A stretch of 64,000 bases of DNA, taken from contig OZ038422.1 of the NCBI GenBank assembly GCA_964036155.1, forward strand, positions 26,745,201 through 26,809,200. Reading direction: 5' to 3'. Made by a program: the position numbers and the translations under genes. The stretch is from Diploscapter coronatus (taxonomy: Eukaryota > Nematoda > Chromadorea > Rhabditida > Rhabditidae). Every line of letters begins with the position of its first letter. The stretch's first letter is position 1. Below, piece after piece: positions 40,581 to 52,761 of this stretch. The notes beneath the pieces were generated by a model that was given only the letters and a program-made list of their open reading frames with translations, did not search any database and was not told the DNA's origin.

Positions 40581-42946
40581 ATGAATGCAGCCAAGCTGCA
40601 GCAGATCAGGCGGTCTGCGCTGCGATTCGAGGAATCAGGTGAAAAGTTACAGTGATTCTAATTATTTTATCTAAAGCTACAATGATCCAAGATTAAAACA
40701 TCGTAATCTTCTTTGCAGTTCGCAAGAAGATCGTGATCGATTACTCCTCTCCGAACATCGCGAAGCAGTTCCACATCGGCAACCTCAGGTGCCTAATTCA
40801 TAAATCATTGCTCACGGCTTCCTGTATTCCGCATTCACAGCCAATTTCTTTTCCCCTACCTCCCTCCCCTAATCTCGCTTCAAAAGATGACCATTAAATA
40901 CACGAGACCATTGTTTTTCATAGGATTAAGATAAACCTGGTGATTAAAATGTCGAAAAACATGCTAAACTTGGATTGAAACCAACTCTGAGTTAAAATAT
41001 CCATGATTTTGATTACAGATCGACGTTGACAGGCAGATATCTGGACAGAATCCACCGATTGGCTAAGTGCGACGTGCATTCTGTCAACTACATCGGAGAT
41101 TGGGGACAGCAATTCGCTCTCATGGCGACTTACTGGCCTAGTGCACGTTTTAGAAGATTTAGAACATCCGAATATATGAAATCCTATTTTTTCAGATGAA
41201 ACCCTCAGACGCATTCTGGCACACTGCAAGTGAAACCGACAAAATCAAGCTGCTTCGAGACTGCTACGTCGTTGCGAACAGGAAGATTGCAGAGGAAGAA
41301 GATTTCGCCGGTTCTGTCAAGGAAAAACTCACTCAGATGGAGGATTCTATTGCAAGGTTAGAAAAAAGGCATTTTTGAAGTATGGGAATTTTCAGAGGCG
41401 ATTTTTCATCGGAGATAATGCAGCTGTGGAGAGATATTCGTGGAATGTCGACGTCGCACTTGAAAGAATTTTATCAGCTTTTCGACTGCGAATTCGACGA
41501 GTGGCGGTACGAGTCGGAAAATGTGGTCAAAGGAAGACAAATTGCAGAGGAGTTGATAAAGAAAAATGTAAAATTTGCTTGTCTTTGAAAGTTGAATTCG
41601 AGTTCAAATTCAGCTGATCCAACGATCCCCCGACGGCTTCTGGGCGGCGTTCTTCGAGACTGGCGAGGGCGAGGAGAAGGAAGTGAAATACGACTGCCTG
41701 CTCAGCAAAGAAAGTGCAACTCTTTACCTCACTAGGTAAGCATTTTGGACTCTTGTAGTTACTACCCCCTTTTTCTTCTGTCTATACTGTTGCTCAGAAG
41801 AGGGTGGTAACTAGTGAGTCAAAATTTGTATTCTTTCTGGCTGATTTTTGAAAATTCAGAGAAATTGCTGATATCATGAGTCGGGACGAGAAATACAAAG
41901 CAGATTCCTACTTGTATGTCGTCGACAAAAATCAGAGGGCTCACTTTGAAGGATTGAAGGCAAAAAATAAATAAATTTGTCAAGAAACACATTTTTCCAG
42001 AGAGTTCTTCGACTTTGTGGCCGCGAAGATTTGGCTCAAAAAGTGGTGCATGTCCAATTCGGAAGGGTACATGGACTTTCTACGAGGTAAGACTAGGCTT
42101 TTTTGTTTTTAAATTCAGATATATGAAGTTCAGGAAGGGAAAGGCAGAATCTGTGGATGAGATTATCGAGGCTGGACAGGAAGCCGCACTCGAATTCATG
42201 AAACAGTCGAAAACCATTAAAGTACCCAAAAATGAGCAAAATGAGGTACTTTTCTAGTCGATAAAGAGATTTCACATATCCTTTCTTTCAGATCGCGAAA
42301 ATCCTTTCGATTTCCACGATAGTCTTCAACAACTGCAAACGGGCAAGGAACGCAGATTACGAGTTCAACTTCAAGAGCGCCTTTGCACTCAATGACAACA
42401 ATGCACTGGGATTTCAGGTTGCAAATTCGGGAAATTCGATCAGTGATCAAAGTTTAATCTTATCATTTTAGACTCGTCACAGTCGATTGTATTCTCTGGA
42501 GCAACGTCACGCCCATTTGCTGCCGAAAGTCGACGCCTGCAATGAGCTGCCTGAGGTTACGGATGAAATACGAGCAGTTCTAAATCTGATGGAACAAACT
42601 GAGCAGGTTGGGATTTCATATATCCCATTTCGGCATTTTCGAACTCACCTCTTCAGAGTTTGAACGAAAGCCTGAATCAACTCGAGCCGTGCGTATTCAC
42701 ATCGAATCTCGTGCAGCTAAATCATGCCACAGGACCTCTGTTCGCTCAGATGCGAGTCAAGAATCAGCCGGATGAGGTGAGGGATTTTATATATCCTCTC
42801 TAAAAAAAAGAGTTTTCATATATCTCTTTTTATCTCCCTACCTGTTTTAGATCGCCGTTCCCCGACTTCTCCTGTTTTCCGCAGTCCGTTCTGTGCTGTG
42901 CTCTGGAATGCACCTTCTGGGAATGACCCCGGTCAACCAGATGTGA
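40581..42946 (+). CDS. rars-2: Arginyl-tRNA synthetase, mitochondrial (RARS2) type
   Basis: Thirteen exons (40581-40638, 40719-40788, 41019-41142, 41196-41356, 41396-41567, 41614-41735, 41860-41959, 42001-42086, 42134-42245, 42292-42417, 42472-42606, 42657-42776, 42851-42946) encode 493 residues. Class I HIGH motif in [30 protein letters not shown] matches human NYLGDWGMQFGL. The KMSKS position reads [11 protein letters not shown]. The C-terminal DALR-type domain ends [14 protein letters not shown] (human GMKLLGITPVCRM). It should charge mitochondrial tRNA-Arg. The N-terminus is about 90 residues shorter than the human one and no clear targeting peptide is seen, so an upstream exon may be missing. 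Two introns start with GC: 41960 (AAG/GCAAAA), and 41143, where the nearest GT donors would break the frame. A possible operon partner of SLC35F6. Confidence 0.92.
40818..40912. mobile_element. MITE-like repeat (GTATTCC family), degenerate copy 3
   Basis: CCTGTATTCCGCATTCACAG followed by TTTCTTTTCCCCTACCTCCC parallels copy 1 (CCTGTATTCCACACCCAC, TTTCTTTCCCCTACTACCC). The right arm has decayed. In a RARS2 intron. Confidence 0.6.
41748..41820. repeat. Inverted repeat in RARS2 intron 6
   Basis: GACTCTTGTAGTTACTACCC on the left and GGGTGGTAACTAGTGAGTC on the right, with a 35-base loop. Confidence 0.7.
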
Positions 42947-44856
42947 CGGTACGCCCTAGAAGCGCGCCACGTGGAGACCCATAGTACGTTTTAGAGTCGA
43001 CTAGAATTCGTTGTTTGTGTTTTCACTTGTGTTCAAGCATTGATCTCATCAAAATAAATGTTTTCTATATAGCGTTCTCCAAATGAAATGCTCGTGAAGG
43101 GGGTGGAGTTGATAATAAGTATGCGGGATGTTTGGCATTTTTCTTTTTCCTCTACATTTGTTTCACTACCTCGCCACAGCGAGAAAGAAGGGAGAAACAA
43201 CAACACGCTCCTCCTGTCTGTGCGTCTCTGATTTCTCTAGCCTTGCCTTGCGTCTCTCCTCTATTCAATATTGTTTCTCCCCTCAGGGCTAGAGAGCTAC
43301 TCTCGCCGACACGCCCCCTTCACGAGTGTTTCAACACAAAACATAGTAACACTTTGTGAATTTGTTGAAAGGACTGTATGACTTGTTGTGTTGACGGATA
43401 TCTTCTTGTTGATCTTGCGAGATTTCAGAAATCCTCTCCCACACCCCGTGGATCAAAGGACCTCACAAACTGCACTCTCCCCACCACGGACACCATCATT
43501 CGGCGCGACTTTCTAGGATATCGAAGATTATTTGAGATTGAGAAAACCTCCTCCCATCGATTTTTTTTTTCGAATTTAGTCATTTCATATGTAAGCTAGA
43601 CGAAACGTTTGCTTGATGACGATATTCTTGAGTGAGCTTAATTTGCAATTTGCTGAAAATTTTACGTACGGGTCTTCAAGTTATTGCCATTTTTGACTTA
43701 TCTTTATCGCCCTCTTTCACTTTATATCAAATTGATATGTTCTAGGAAACGATTAGGTACTGCTAAATAAATTGGAGCAAATCCTTTAAAAATAATTTGC
43801 CATAAAGATACCTATTTCGAGATTTGACGCCCGACCCGATATAACCTTTTCAGATCAGTTCTACAGAAGACCAAAGAGATCATCCCGGACTGACCTTAGT
43901 CGATCCGATTTTTCGATTTCGAATTTACAAACATGCACTTTTTAAACAAACTCACTAAAATGGCCATGGTGCAAAATGTAAAGAGCGAAAGGTTATTTGG
44001 CGCCAAATTTGGCAGAGAAAGAAAGAAAGAATTCCTTCTGTCTCTCCTCCTCTTTTATGACCAGTCCTTACACAAGGAATGGTCAACGTTTCGAGTTAAT
44101 TTTTCCTCTTCCTTCAAGTGGCAATTTCGCAAATTCCAGTTATCCGCTCAAATCTTCAACCCTGGGCAGGCCTCAATTCAAGCAGCAGCAGCAGTCGCGT
44201 GGGCGTGCCAGTGTGGGGGTCGAGATGCAGCAGTCATTTCCAGAGCAGGGACAGGGCGATCAGGAGGAGATGATGATCATCGACGATTTTAATTCGTACA
44301 TCTTTTTTTTATTTTTCAAATCTGTAAACACCGAGTCAATATCGGTTTTTTCGTTTTCATTAATGCTAGATTTTTTCATTTTCTGAAGAATTTTGACAAT
44401 TTGCGCAAATTTGTATTGTCATTCGATATGTGTTGTTTTGCAGCTTTACCCCCTTGTGGTCTTCTCTTCTCTCTTTACCTTTCCTCTTCTCTTCCTGTCT
44501 GCTTATACGATGTTTGCTGATTATGGTCCCTGGTTTCTGTCTGCTCTTTCTGTTGTGTAGTGACCTCTCTCCTCTCTTCTCTCTAACATTTCCATCTATA
44601 GAGCATATGATTCAGACATACAGCGACTGAAGCATCCCCCCATTCACATTGATTGGGGAGAGGAAGGGAAAACAGTTCATCGCATTGTCTTTTTCTCTTA
44701 TCCCCTATCCTCCACTTGTCCTTTATCTGCTTTATCCTTCATTATTTTAATCCTTCTCTCTGTCGTCTGTAAATTCCATTCAGTTTCTATACAGAATGCT
44801 CCAAAAATAGTTCAGAAAGCGGGCGAACTTTACAAATTTTCTTTTTTCTTTGCAGG
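42947..44856. other. Spacer, RARS2 to CIP2A, with a possible unassigned exon
   Basis: AATAAA at 43053-43058 ends RARS2. The rest is mostly promoter-like. One stretch, 44140-44295, sits between a good acceptor (AATTCCAG) and donor (TC/GTACAT) and reads YPLKSSTLGRPQFKQQQQSR, then an acidic DQEEMMIIDDFNS. No phase-consistent partner exons were found and a second frame is also open, so no gene is called. Confidence 0.35.
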
Positions 44857-47800
44857 ATGAACGTCATGTCTTCATCCTCTGTCTCGAACTTGGAAAGCCT
44901 CTTTCTGCGAGCTGCCACCACAGCGAGTCGTTTCGTGGAAAGCCCCAATGCGGAAAACACCACCCAACTCAATGATATTCTCGGGGTAAGATTTTTAAAA
45001 GGAACTATTTTTCTGTTTCTATTTTTTTAACTTTCAGCAGATAATCCGATCCCTGACAATTGACTCGACCGTCCGCTTCTCGCTGCATTCACACAATCTG
45101 ATCGCCCTCATCCAGTATGCCCCCGCAATTCTGTCGGCAAACTCTACCGCTCCTACCACGAGGTCCAAAATCTATCAGGTAGCCTTTAAAATGGTTCTAA
45201 TTTCTAGCTTAAAATAATACACTTCAAATTTTAGCTACTTTTCCACCTCTCGATGAACAACACCCGCTTGCGCCGTTACATGAGCAGTGATTTGGAGTTG
45301 TGCGAGCCCGTCTTTCACTCTCTCAAATTATCCATTTCCGAACAGCTTGGGCCGCAGAATCTCATCGACATTCTCAGGCTGATGCAGGTATTTTTATCTT
45401 CAAATTATTCATATATAGTAGAGGTAATTTAGTTTTTTTGACAGATCCAGGCATGGCTTAAGCCAGATATTCATTGCGTACCTCCCTCTAAGCTTAATTT
45501 TTTGCTAAAATATTGTTACGCACTCCAATGTATCAATTTTTCATATGAAAATTATTTAGCATACCCCCTCCTATAAAATTTATCATTCTAAACGAAAGTC
45601 TACCTAGGTTTGTTTTCAGGCCCTGACCTATGAGAAATGCGTGACTCTGGGCGTGTGGGCGAACGATCTGATCTCGTTCCTGATGAGCGAAATCTGCCAG
45701 GAGCCCGAGCCCGAGTGGATGCCCTACTGCATTGCGATCCTATGCAATTTGGCCTCGAGATCCAAATCCGTCTGTAACAGGATCAAGAAATCGGTAGGAT
45801 TTGTATGTCTCTTTCAAAAATCGATGAAGTCTTCACTAAAAAATTAAATTACCAGTTTTCCAACACATGTAGTCTGTGAACGTTCCAGGAATCATTCATC
45901 TATCAATCTGTTTGAATTTTCAGTCTTCCTACAAGCCTTTCTCTCGAAGAGTGATGAAGTTGCTGGCCCACGATTCACGCATCGTCGTCGTGTCTTCGCT
46001 TGTCCTCATTGGGTATCTCGAAGAGAAAATCAGGGATATGGTATTTTTTATTTCTACACTAACCTTCATTTTATCACGCTCAAATTTTGAGGTGTATTGC
46101 TCGAAGAACATCCACGAGACATTCCAATGCGTGTTCAACGTGCTGACGATGGGCGACGGGGATTGTCTGATGACGAGGCACATCGCCTCGGACCTGCTCA
46201 GGAGGCTTGTCGTCTCAGATACGCCTACAGTAATACCTTATGCTAATTAAAAACAACGTCATTGATACGAGTTACAGATATCCTCCGTCCCAGTGATAAC
46301 TTCAACGGGAAAAGACATCATGAGCTACTCGTTCTTTCCGCGCTGCATTCAGCAAACCGCTGAGCTCTTAGTAACGCTCGATCCGAGACTGGAGGAGTCT
46401 ACAAAGGTTATTTTTTGAAAATTAGAAAAAAGGTAAATTATTTTCCAGATCTATGATTTATTGCTGGCCTTTTGCTCTCTGCCGCAGCTGCAATCGCCCA
46501 CCTGCTCGGAGATTCTCAAGTGCCCGCCCACGGAAAATCGATTGACCACGCCCATTATTGGTAGAATTAAATATGTCTAATAGAAAATAATTGACAAGAG
46601 ATCTTACTTCGTCCAAAAAATTTACAATGATACAAGGAGATTTATGGCCCATGATGTTGCATTCCACATATCTTTTCTATGTAAAATGCTCTATAATTAT
46701 GCAAAAGTGAATGCGAAATTGGAAGACAAAGACCCACGAAAGGGATGTATGAAATGCTCCTTTCCAGCAATCGCAGAGACTGCCTCGATCTCCGTGGACT
46801 CGGTTGTAGATGAGATGATTCCAATCAGGGCGTTGAAGCTGCTCACATTTTTGCTGAAGGAAATCGTTGATGTGAATGACCGAATCCTCGTTCACATCGC
46901 TTCTGAGCAGATCGTCCAGCTAATAGAGGTCTCGGGCAAGACGACTATCGATTCGGGCAGGGAAACCGCCACTTTCGAATGCAAGCGGTTGACTGAGGCT
47001 CTCAGGATTGCCGAAAGTAAGAGGATTTTCGAAATGCTATCGTAGTAGCCAATTATTATAATTTCCTGCAGTATCTTCATTCTTTAAACGTATCTTTTTC
47101 TTTCTACTAGAATCAAAACAATCATACTTTCCTAAGGTGCATTTTTTCGGAATTTAATTTTTTGCGTTAACCTTCTTCTGAAATATTCGATTTTTCCACA
47201 GTAACACGTTCAAAAACTTCAGTCTGCTGTATGGACGAATTGAGAAACGACGTGCTGGATGTGATGACAGCCCAGCTATGTGCCCACATTGCAGAGTTCC
47301 AACTAGTCTCCAACCCTATCATTCTCCAGATGAGCAGGCCCCCCGTCCAGCGGACCGATCATATACCCAATTGGAGGTACAAATTGCCCCATTCATGCTA
47401 ATTTCCAATGAAATAAATAAAAAAAAATCAATTTCTATGGGATGAGAAATTTGAATTCAATATTGTTTTGCCCATTTAGTCCAAAAACTTCAATCGAAAC
47501 TCGTTATTCCGGACCTTCGAAAAGTCGATTATTGTCATAAGTTGAATTATGCTGATTTCCAAAAATGCAACAATTTCCTTACAGTATCCACGGCGTCGCA
47601 GTCATTCTCCAGCTTCTGAAACTTCTCGCAGTCGCCAAGGACCTCTCCAGATCCCACAAAGAGCGGTACTGGAAACTGTTGAAGGTAAGGGAATTTCATA
47701 TATCTGGGAGATTTAAAAAAAAAAAAACCTCAGGATGAGCGTCTGATTCCTTTGCTTGGATATGCGATCGCCTATGGAGAAGCACAAATGGTCTCTTCGG

Positions 47801-49724
47801 CGTTGGAAATCTACACTCATTGCGCGCAACATCATACTTTCAATAGTCGATGGTATTTTCTATTTATTTGGGATTTCGTATATATCCTCATTTATCTATT
47901 TCTTTCAATTCAGGCTGGGAGACCTCGTTGCGTCTTGTTCAATCGCGAAAAGACTCCAAGAAGTGGCATCTCCAGCCAACACAACCGGCTCTGCAAGTTT
48001 GACGAGGGATCGACGCTCTTTGAGGTATAGGAGATTTCATATATCCTCGGCATTACGTCTGAATTTTCAGAGATTCAATATCCCCTCAGGACACAGACAT
48101 CCAGTCGATGATAAAGACTGAGGACAGGGAAACGATGAAGGCTATCGATGAAATTCTGCAGAAAGTCAGGACGAACGAGGTAGAATATAAAAAATAGAGA
48201 CGGCAGAAACTAACAATTTAAAGAATAAAGGGAAAAAAAACTTTAAAATGTGAAAGAAAACTTTTCAGATCCAAGCGAAAGATCTAAAGACTTCCGAAAT
48301 GCTTCTGACTTACGAGAGGAAGATCGCTCTGATGCAGGACAGGGAGAGGGAGCTAGAAATGCTCGTCAAGGCCAAGGACCAGGCTCTGCAGCACAACGAA
48401 CGGCTCAGACAGCAGTACAAAAACGGATTCGGAAGGACAGAGCAAAACGAAGAAGAGGTCAGAATTAAAAAGGGAAATAATCTTTGCACAACGATATGCA
48501 CTAATAATATTTTAGGTTAATTTTTTTTTCAGAGAACCCTCCTGCGCAAATCTGTCGAAGAGAATGAAAAACTGAAGGAAGCAAATGCGATGCTCAGAAT
48601 TGAAACCGACGCCGTCAGACGAGCGCTCGAAGAAAGGAACGAGGCTCTGAAGAAAGAGTTAATCCAAATCCGCCAAGAATGCACGGACCTGAACACGGAA
48701 ATCGTGGAGGAGAGGGAATTAGTTGTGGCCGCGCGAAATCTCTCGGATGATTTGAAGAAGAAACTACATTTGTAGGGATTTTTGAAAATATACCATTTTC
48801 GCTGCGAGTACTTATATCCAAAACGCTAGTTTTTCTCTTTTCTTTCACTATTACTCACTATCTCCTTTTCCTTGCTTTGGAACAAAGCACTCGCATCCTA
48901 AAATTTTTGAAGCAGGAGTTTTCAGAGCGTCCGAAACTGCTCTGCAAAGGCAATCGGAACTCGACGAAGTGATCAGAGACAAGACGCAGCTGACTGCTGA
49001 TATCAAAAGTATATTTTTATCGTAAAACTTCTAGTTGAGGCCCCTCCAATGCAAGCCCTTCCCTCAAATGTCAAAACTACCATTATTCAACAACTCAAGT
49101 GATCTAAAGAAGTAGCTTATGATATTCTTTGAATTGTAGAGCGTATTTGCTTTTGATCCTAAGTTTCTACGATCATTAGATTATGATATGTGGCGGTTTG
49201 AAACTTTCAAATTTTTCGAAAATTAGGGGGTTTGAAATTGGAATACTCTGGGCATCTACTAGAGATTTTACGATATTTTTATTCTAGTTTTTAAAATGGA
49301 TTTTTCCAGAGCTCAAATTCGACATGGCTGAAGCGAAGAAGAAGCACGACGAGGATATGAGCCAATTGAACTCGGACATTTTGAAGCAAGCAGCAAGCCT
49401 TGAGAAACTCAACAGGGAGGTCGGTGATCAGAAAATTGAAATACTAATAAAATGGTAAATGCTCTTTATTTTAGAGTCGAGACATGAAGGAACAAATCGC
49501 ACAGAAAGACAATGAACTGGCTATGGTGAATGAACAGGTGGGGGAACTCACTTTCAAGAATAAATATTCTTTTAAATTGGAAACTTAACGAAATACCGAT
49601 TTAATGAAAATTAAACTTTCAGCTAACCAGCCTCAAGCAATTCGGCGTCAGAACTCAGGCAGAACTCGAAAAAGCAAAGAAAGTCAAGGAAGATATCCTC
49701 AAGCTCGTTTCAGATCTCAAGTGA
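44857..49724 (+). CDS. CIP2A: CIP2A (KIAA1524) homolog
   Basis: Twenty exons (44857-44985, 45038-45178, 45235-45387, 45620-45793, 45924-46040, 46092-46229, 46278-46406, 46449-46560, 46768-47016, 47202-47376, 47585-47684, 47734-47852, 47914-48024, 48071-48179, 48269-48457, 48533-48771, 48926-49008, 49310-49419, 49475-49537, 49623-49724) encode 913 residues; human CIP2A has 905. Residues 1 to about 560 are helical and armadillo-like; 653-913 are a long coiled coil. Direct matches: KNIHETFQCVFNVLTMGDGD (human RNIHQTFQLIFNILINGDG), LLLAFCSLPQLQ (LLLAFCSVTQLR), RRVMKLLAHDSRIVVVSSLV (RTLITLLAHSSLTVVVFAL) and CIAILCNLASRSKSV. Human CIP2A inhibits PP2A and acts with TOPBP1 on broken mitotic chromosomes. 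ATG follows TTTGCAG/G, a likely trans-splice acceptor. Exon 6 uses an unusual TTTTGAG acceptor. Confidence 0.88.
48799..48901. repeat. Imperfect inverted repeat in CIP2A intron 16
   Basis: GCTGCGAGTACTTATATCCA on the left is mirrored by TTGGAACAAAGCACTCGCAT on the right, with a pyrimidine-rich centre. Confidence 0.55.
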
Positions 49725-50276
49725 TATCACAGATCTTGTAAGTACTTTTTATTTTTTCTTATCATTTATTTATTACTTATTCTATATCGTTAGATCTCAT
49801 ATCAGTGATTAGATCACTTAATCCACGCAGAAAAATATATCACATATTTATTCAACAAGAAAGTGCCCTTATTCAGCTCCCTTCATGCATATGTTTTATT
49901 ATTTCATTTATTTCTATTGCGGGTGTCCATTTCTCCTCTTCACTTACACAAGAAAAACTGATGAAATTGATATGAACTTTTCAATCAAAAATAAAACTGA
50001 TAATCTTGTAAACATTTATTGCAAATTTCCCGTATAAACACGAAAGCATGAGGTTTGAAAGATCGATTTTTTGCGAATGAGCAAGCTTTTTCGAGATTTT
50101 TTGATAAAATATGACCTGAGGCCGTGTGAGATAGATAGAATAATACACGCATCAGAAGTTAAAATAAAATGAAAAGGTTAAACATAAAAAATTGAATTAG
50201 ATTCCATCATTAGACTCCATAGATTCAGTGGTGGCCTTAAAAATTAGAATAATTACCGTAATCTTTCATTTTTAAT
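49725..50276. other. Convergent spacer, CIP2A to FLYWCH-like gene
   Basis: AATAAA at 49990-49995 probably ends CIP2A. No coding sequence seen. Confidence 0.55.
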
Positions 50277-52192
50277 TTAAACCTGGCTTCCCTCAGACTG
50301 TTGGCCCATACCATTCAGACCAGCACTGGCCTGCATGATTTCCAGAATCCTTCTGTAATTAAACTCAGTTATTTGAAACTTTGGGTTACGTTTAACCTTA
50401 AGCCTAAAATGCTAATAATATTTTAGTATCAGAATTAATCGAATTCTCAAGCGTTAACGTTTCCAATATAGTACCTGTGCGCAATGTCATCGTCGTCATC
50501 AGTCATCATTTCCTGCTGCTTGATTGGAGAGACGTTCAGATCGATGCCCATCTGCTGCATGAATGGCTGCCCAGTAAATGGGCCCATGTCCTAAATCGGA
50601 TATATGAAATCTCTAATCTTTCAAATTCAGTACCTGAGGTTCAATTTGATCTTGAATCTTCTTCGTCTCCTGCAGATTCTTCACTCTTCTCAGATAGGCA
50701 ACCCTATTATCAATCTGTCTAGAGAGTCGAGGATTGGGGGGCAAACCCAGACGCTTCACCTGAATGGGATTTAATATATTCGGATTTCAGACATTGCTTC
50801 CAAATACCTCTTCAGCAACCTTCTCCTGCCGAATATTCGCAGGCCAGTCTTCGTTGAATGACTTGTCCACGATTTCTCGCAGAGTTCTGAAAAGAAACCC
50901 TTTATTTTGAGATCGGTAACTTTTCCCCTACTTAGGCAATCCGGCATGACTTCCCGCTTGCCCTACAGGCTCGATCGCGTGATTGTGTCCTCCCTTCTCC
51001 TCGACAATAAAGAATTCATCCTTCACCTTGCAGCGCACCTTGTAACGACTAAATTTTTCGTTGCAAAGATAATTGACGAAGAGCAAATCAAGGGCATACA
51101 ACTAACCATTTGTTCTGCAGTCGATTGATGCATTCGTAGCTAAATGGTTGCATTCTTCATCTTTACTTTTTTGTCGAAAAATAGTCCTACTATTCATATC
51201 CGTCGAGTTTTCCATTGTTCTTGCCAATCACATAGAGCGAATAGATCAAGGCTTCGAACTCCTTCTGACTGGTCGTCGCAAAACACTCATACCAGGGCTC
51301 GACTCGATAGGGTCTAAGATGAAATATAATTGGAATGTATGTTCAGAGATAGTGGAAGTATCATTAAAGTGGAAGAATAGTAATCTATGAAATGCAATGA
51401 CTTCTTGGGTATAAGATGATATTTGAAACCCCTAGATACCTAGTGAGAGAAGCCTCCCTAGCAGCCCGATCATCGTTTCCACTGCCAGTTCCCGTCTCAG
51501 ATTCAGGACTGTCGACCCGAATCGAGTCTGCATCGTCAGTGCCGATCGTCTCTGCACTGCTCCGACTCTGTTCCGTCATGTTCGCCATGGTCGGCACACT
51601 GCTCTGCAGCATCTGTGCCAACATCAGCTCCATTCCTCCAGGCAGCTTGTCAGGATTCTGATCAGCAGTCGATCCCTAGATACATCAAATCTCGTGATAT
51701 AAAAATCTCGGAATTACTAAATGGTCTGATCTAGCTTTCAATATGGCCTATTTCTTTCTATCCTTAACTATAGGGTGCGTAAAAAGTCTGAACCGCTTTT
51801 AAGTTCCTTCTAAAATTCATCACTAGAATAATGGCTGCTAAAATTTTCTAAAGACTTGAATATTCTCTTACCTTATGCAAATACAAATAATCTCTATCTG
51901 CATAGTTCTATTTAACTTTATCATGAATTTTAGATTTTTATAGGCTTACTTTTGAATATGAAAATCGGCCCCGACCTTTTACGCACACTGCATTGGCCAT
52001 TTCATATCATCGTTACGATATTATATTGAGTTAAATGATCATTTCTATTGTACTTTTGACAATAGAACAGAATGATAGATATAGGAACTCACATCAGATT
52101 TTGATAATAGACCATAATGAATCACATACCTGAGTCGAAATAAATTGCTGAAAAGTCTCCAATAAAGCCGGGTTAATGTTGAAGTTGTCCAT
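50277..52192 (-). CDS. FLYWCH-like zinc-finger protein
   Basis: Nine exons in transcript order (52130-52192, 51440-51675, 51191-51313, 51107-51139, 50932-51048, 50808-50886, 50634-50759, 50475-50590, 50277-50352) encode 322 residues. The start [20 protein letters not shown] follows TTTTCAG/GAAT, a likely trans-splice site. After an acidic Ser/Thr-rich segment, residues about 100-190 contain EPWYECF, then [19 protein letters not shown] and [12 protein letters not shown], a C-C-H-H arrangement like FLYWCH or WRKY-GCM zinc fingers. Then [20 protein letters not shown], a basic helix, and an acidic [10 protein letters not shown] stretch; the end is Gln/Gly/Ser-rich. A DNA-binding role is inferred. 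One exon is only 33 bases. I do not recognise a named ortholog. A MITE lies in the first intron. Confidence 0.82.
51770..51990. mobile_element. MITE with TA-flanked terminal inverted repeats
   Basis: Left end TATAGGGTGCGTAAAAAGTC followed by TGAACCGCTTTTAAGTTCC; right end GAATATGAAAATCGGCCCCG followed by ACCTTTTACGCACACTG. The ends pair over about 36 bases. A TA next to the left end suggests Tc1/mariner-type mobilisation. No coding capacity. Confidence 0.8.
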
Positions 52193-52761
52193 ATTCCTGA
52201 AAATGGTCAACTAATAAAGTAGGAAGTAGTGAGCTCATTGGTTTAGGTAATAAGCAATACGAAATGGCTAAATCATAGCTTACTGCTATAATAAAATAAT
52301 ATGCCTGAAAATGAATTGGATTTGAAAAGGACGCTATGTTACTGCACAGAAAATGACTGCAGAGAGAGCAGATAGGGAAAAGGAATAGTGCAAACAAAAA
52401 ACAGTTGTGGCCCTAGCCATTCAGCAGTGTAGAACTGACCTTTCCTCCCTTCCCCCTCCCATCTTAATGCCCCCTTTTTCCTGGGCCCAAATTCCATTCT
52501 CCAAGAGAAAATTGGCAGGTCAGATATAAGGGGGAGGCCAGCGAAAGAGAGAAATCCCTACTTTCTCCTAGAAACTAGCACCTTCAAAATAATGCAGATT
52601 TCCTAGATCCACTTGTTTCTGGTGAATGAATAACATGCAACTTGTTGAACAATTCAATTCAATTCAATCAATACACGAAGACACACCAATTTATTACTCG
52701 GAAATTGCACAAATCTAAGGAAAAAATCTAATAAATTAGGATAGTCCTAAGAAATGCTAGA
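52193..52761. other. Spacer, 5' flank of FLYWCH-like gene and 3' flank of secreted-protein gene
   Basis: No gene seen. Polypyrimidine block CCTTTCCTCCCTTCCCCCTCCC near 52440. Confidence 0.5.
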
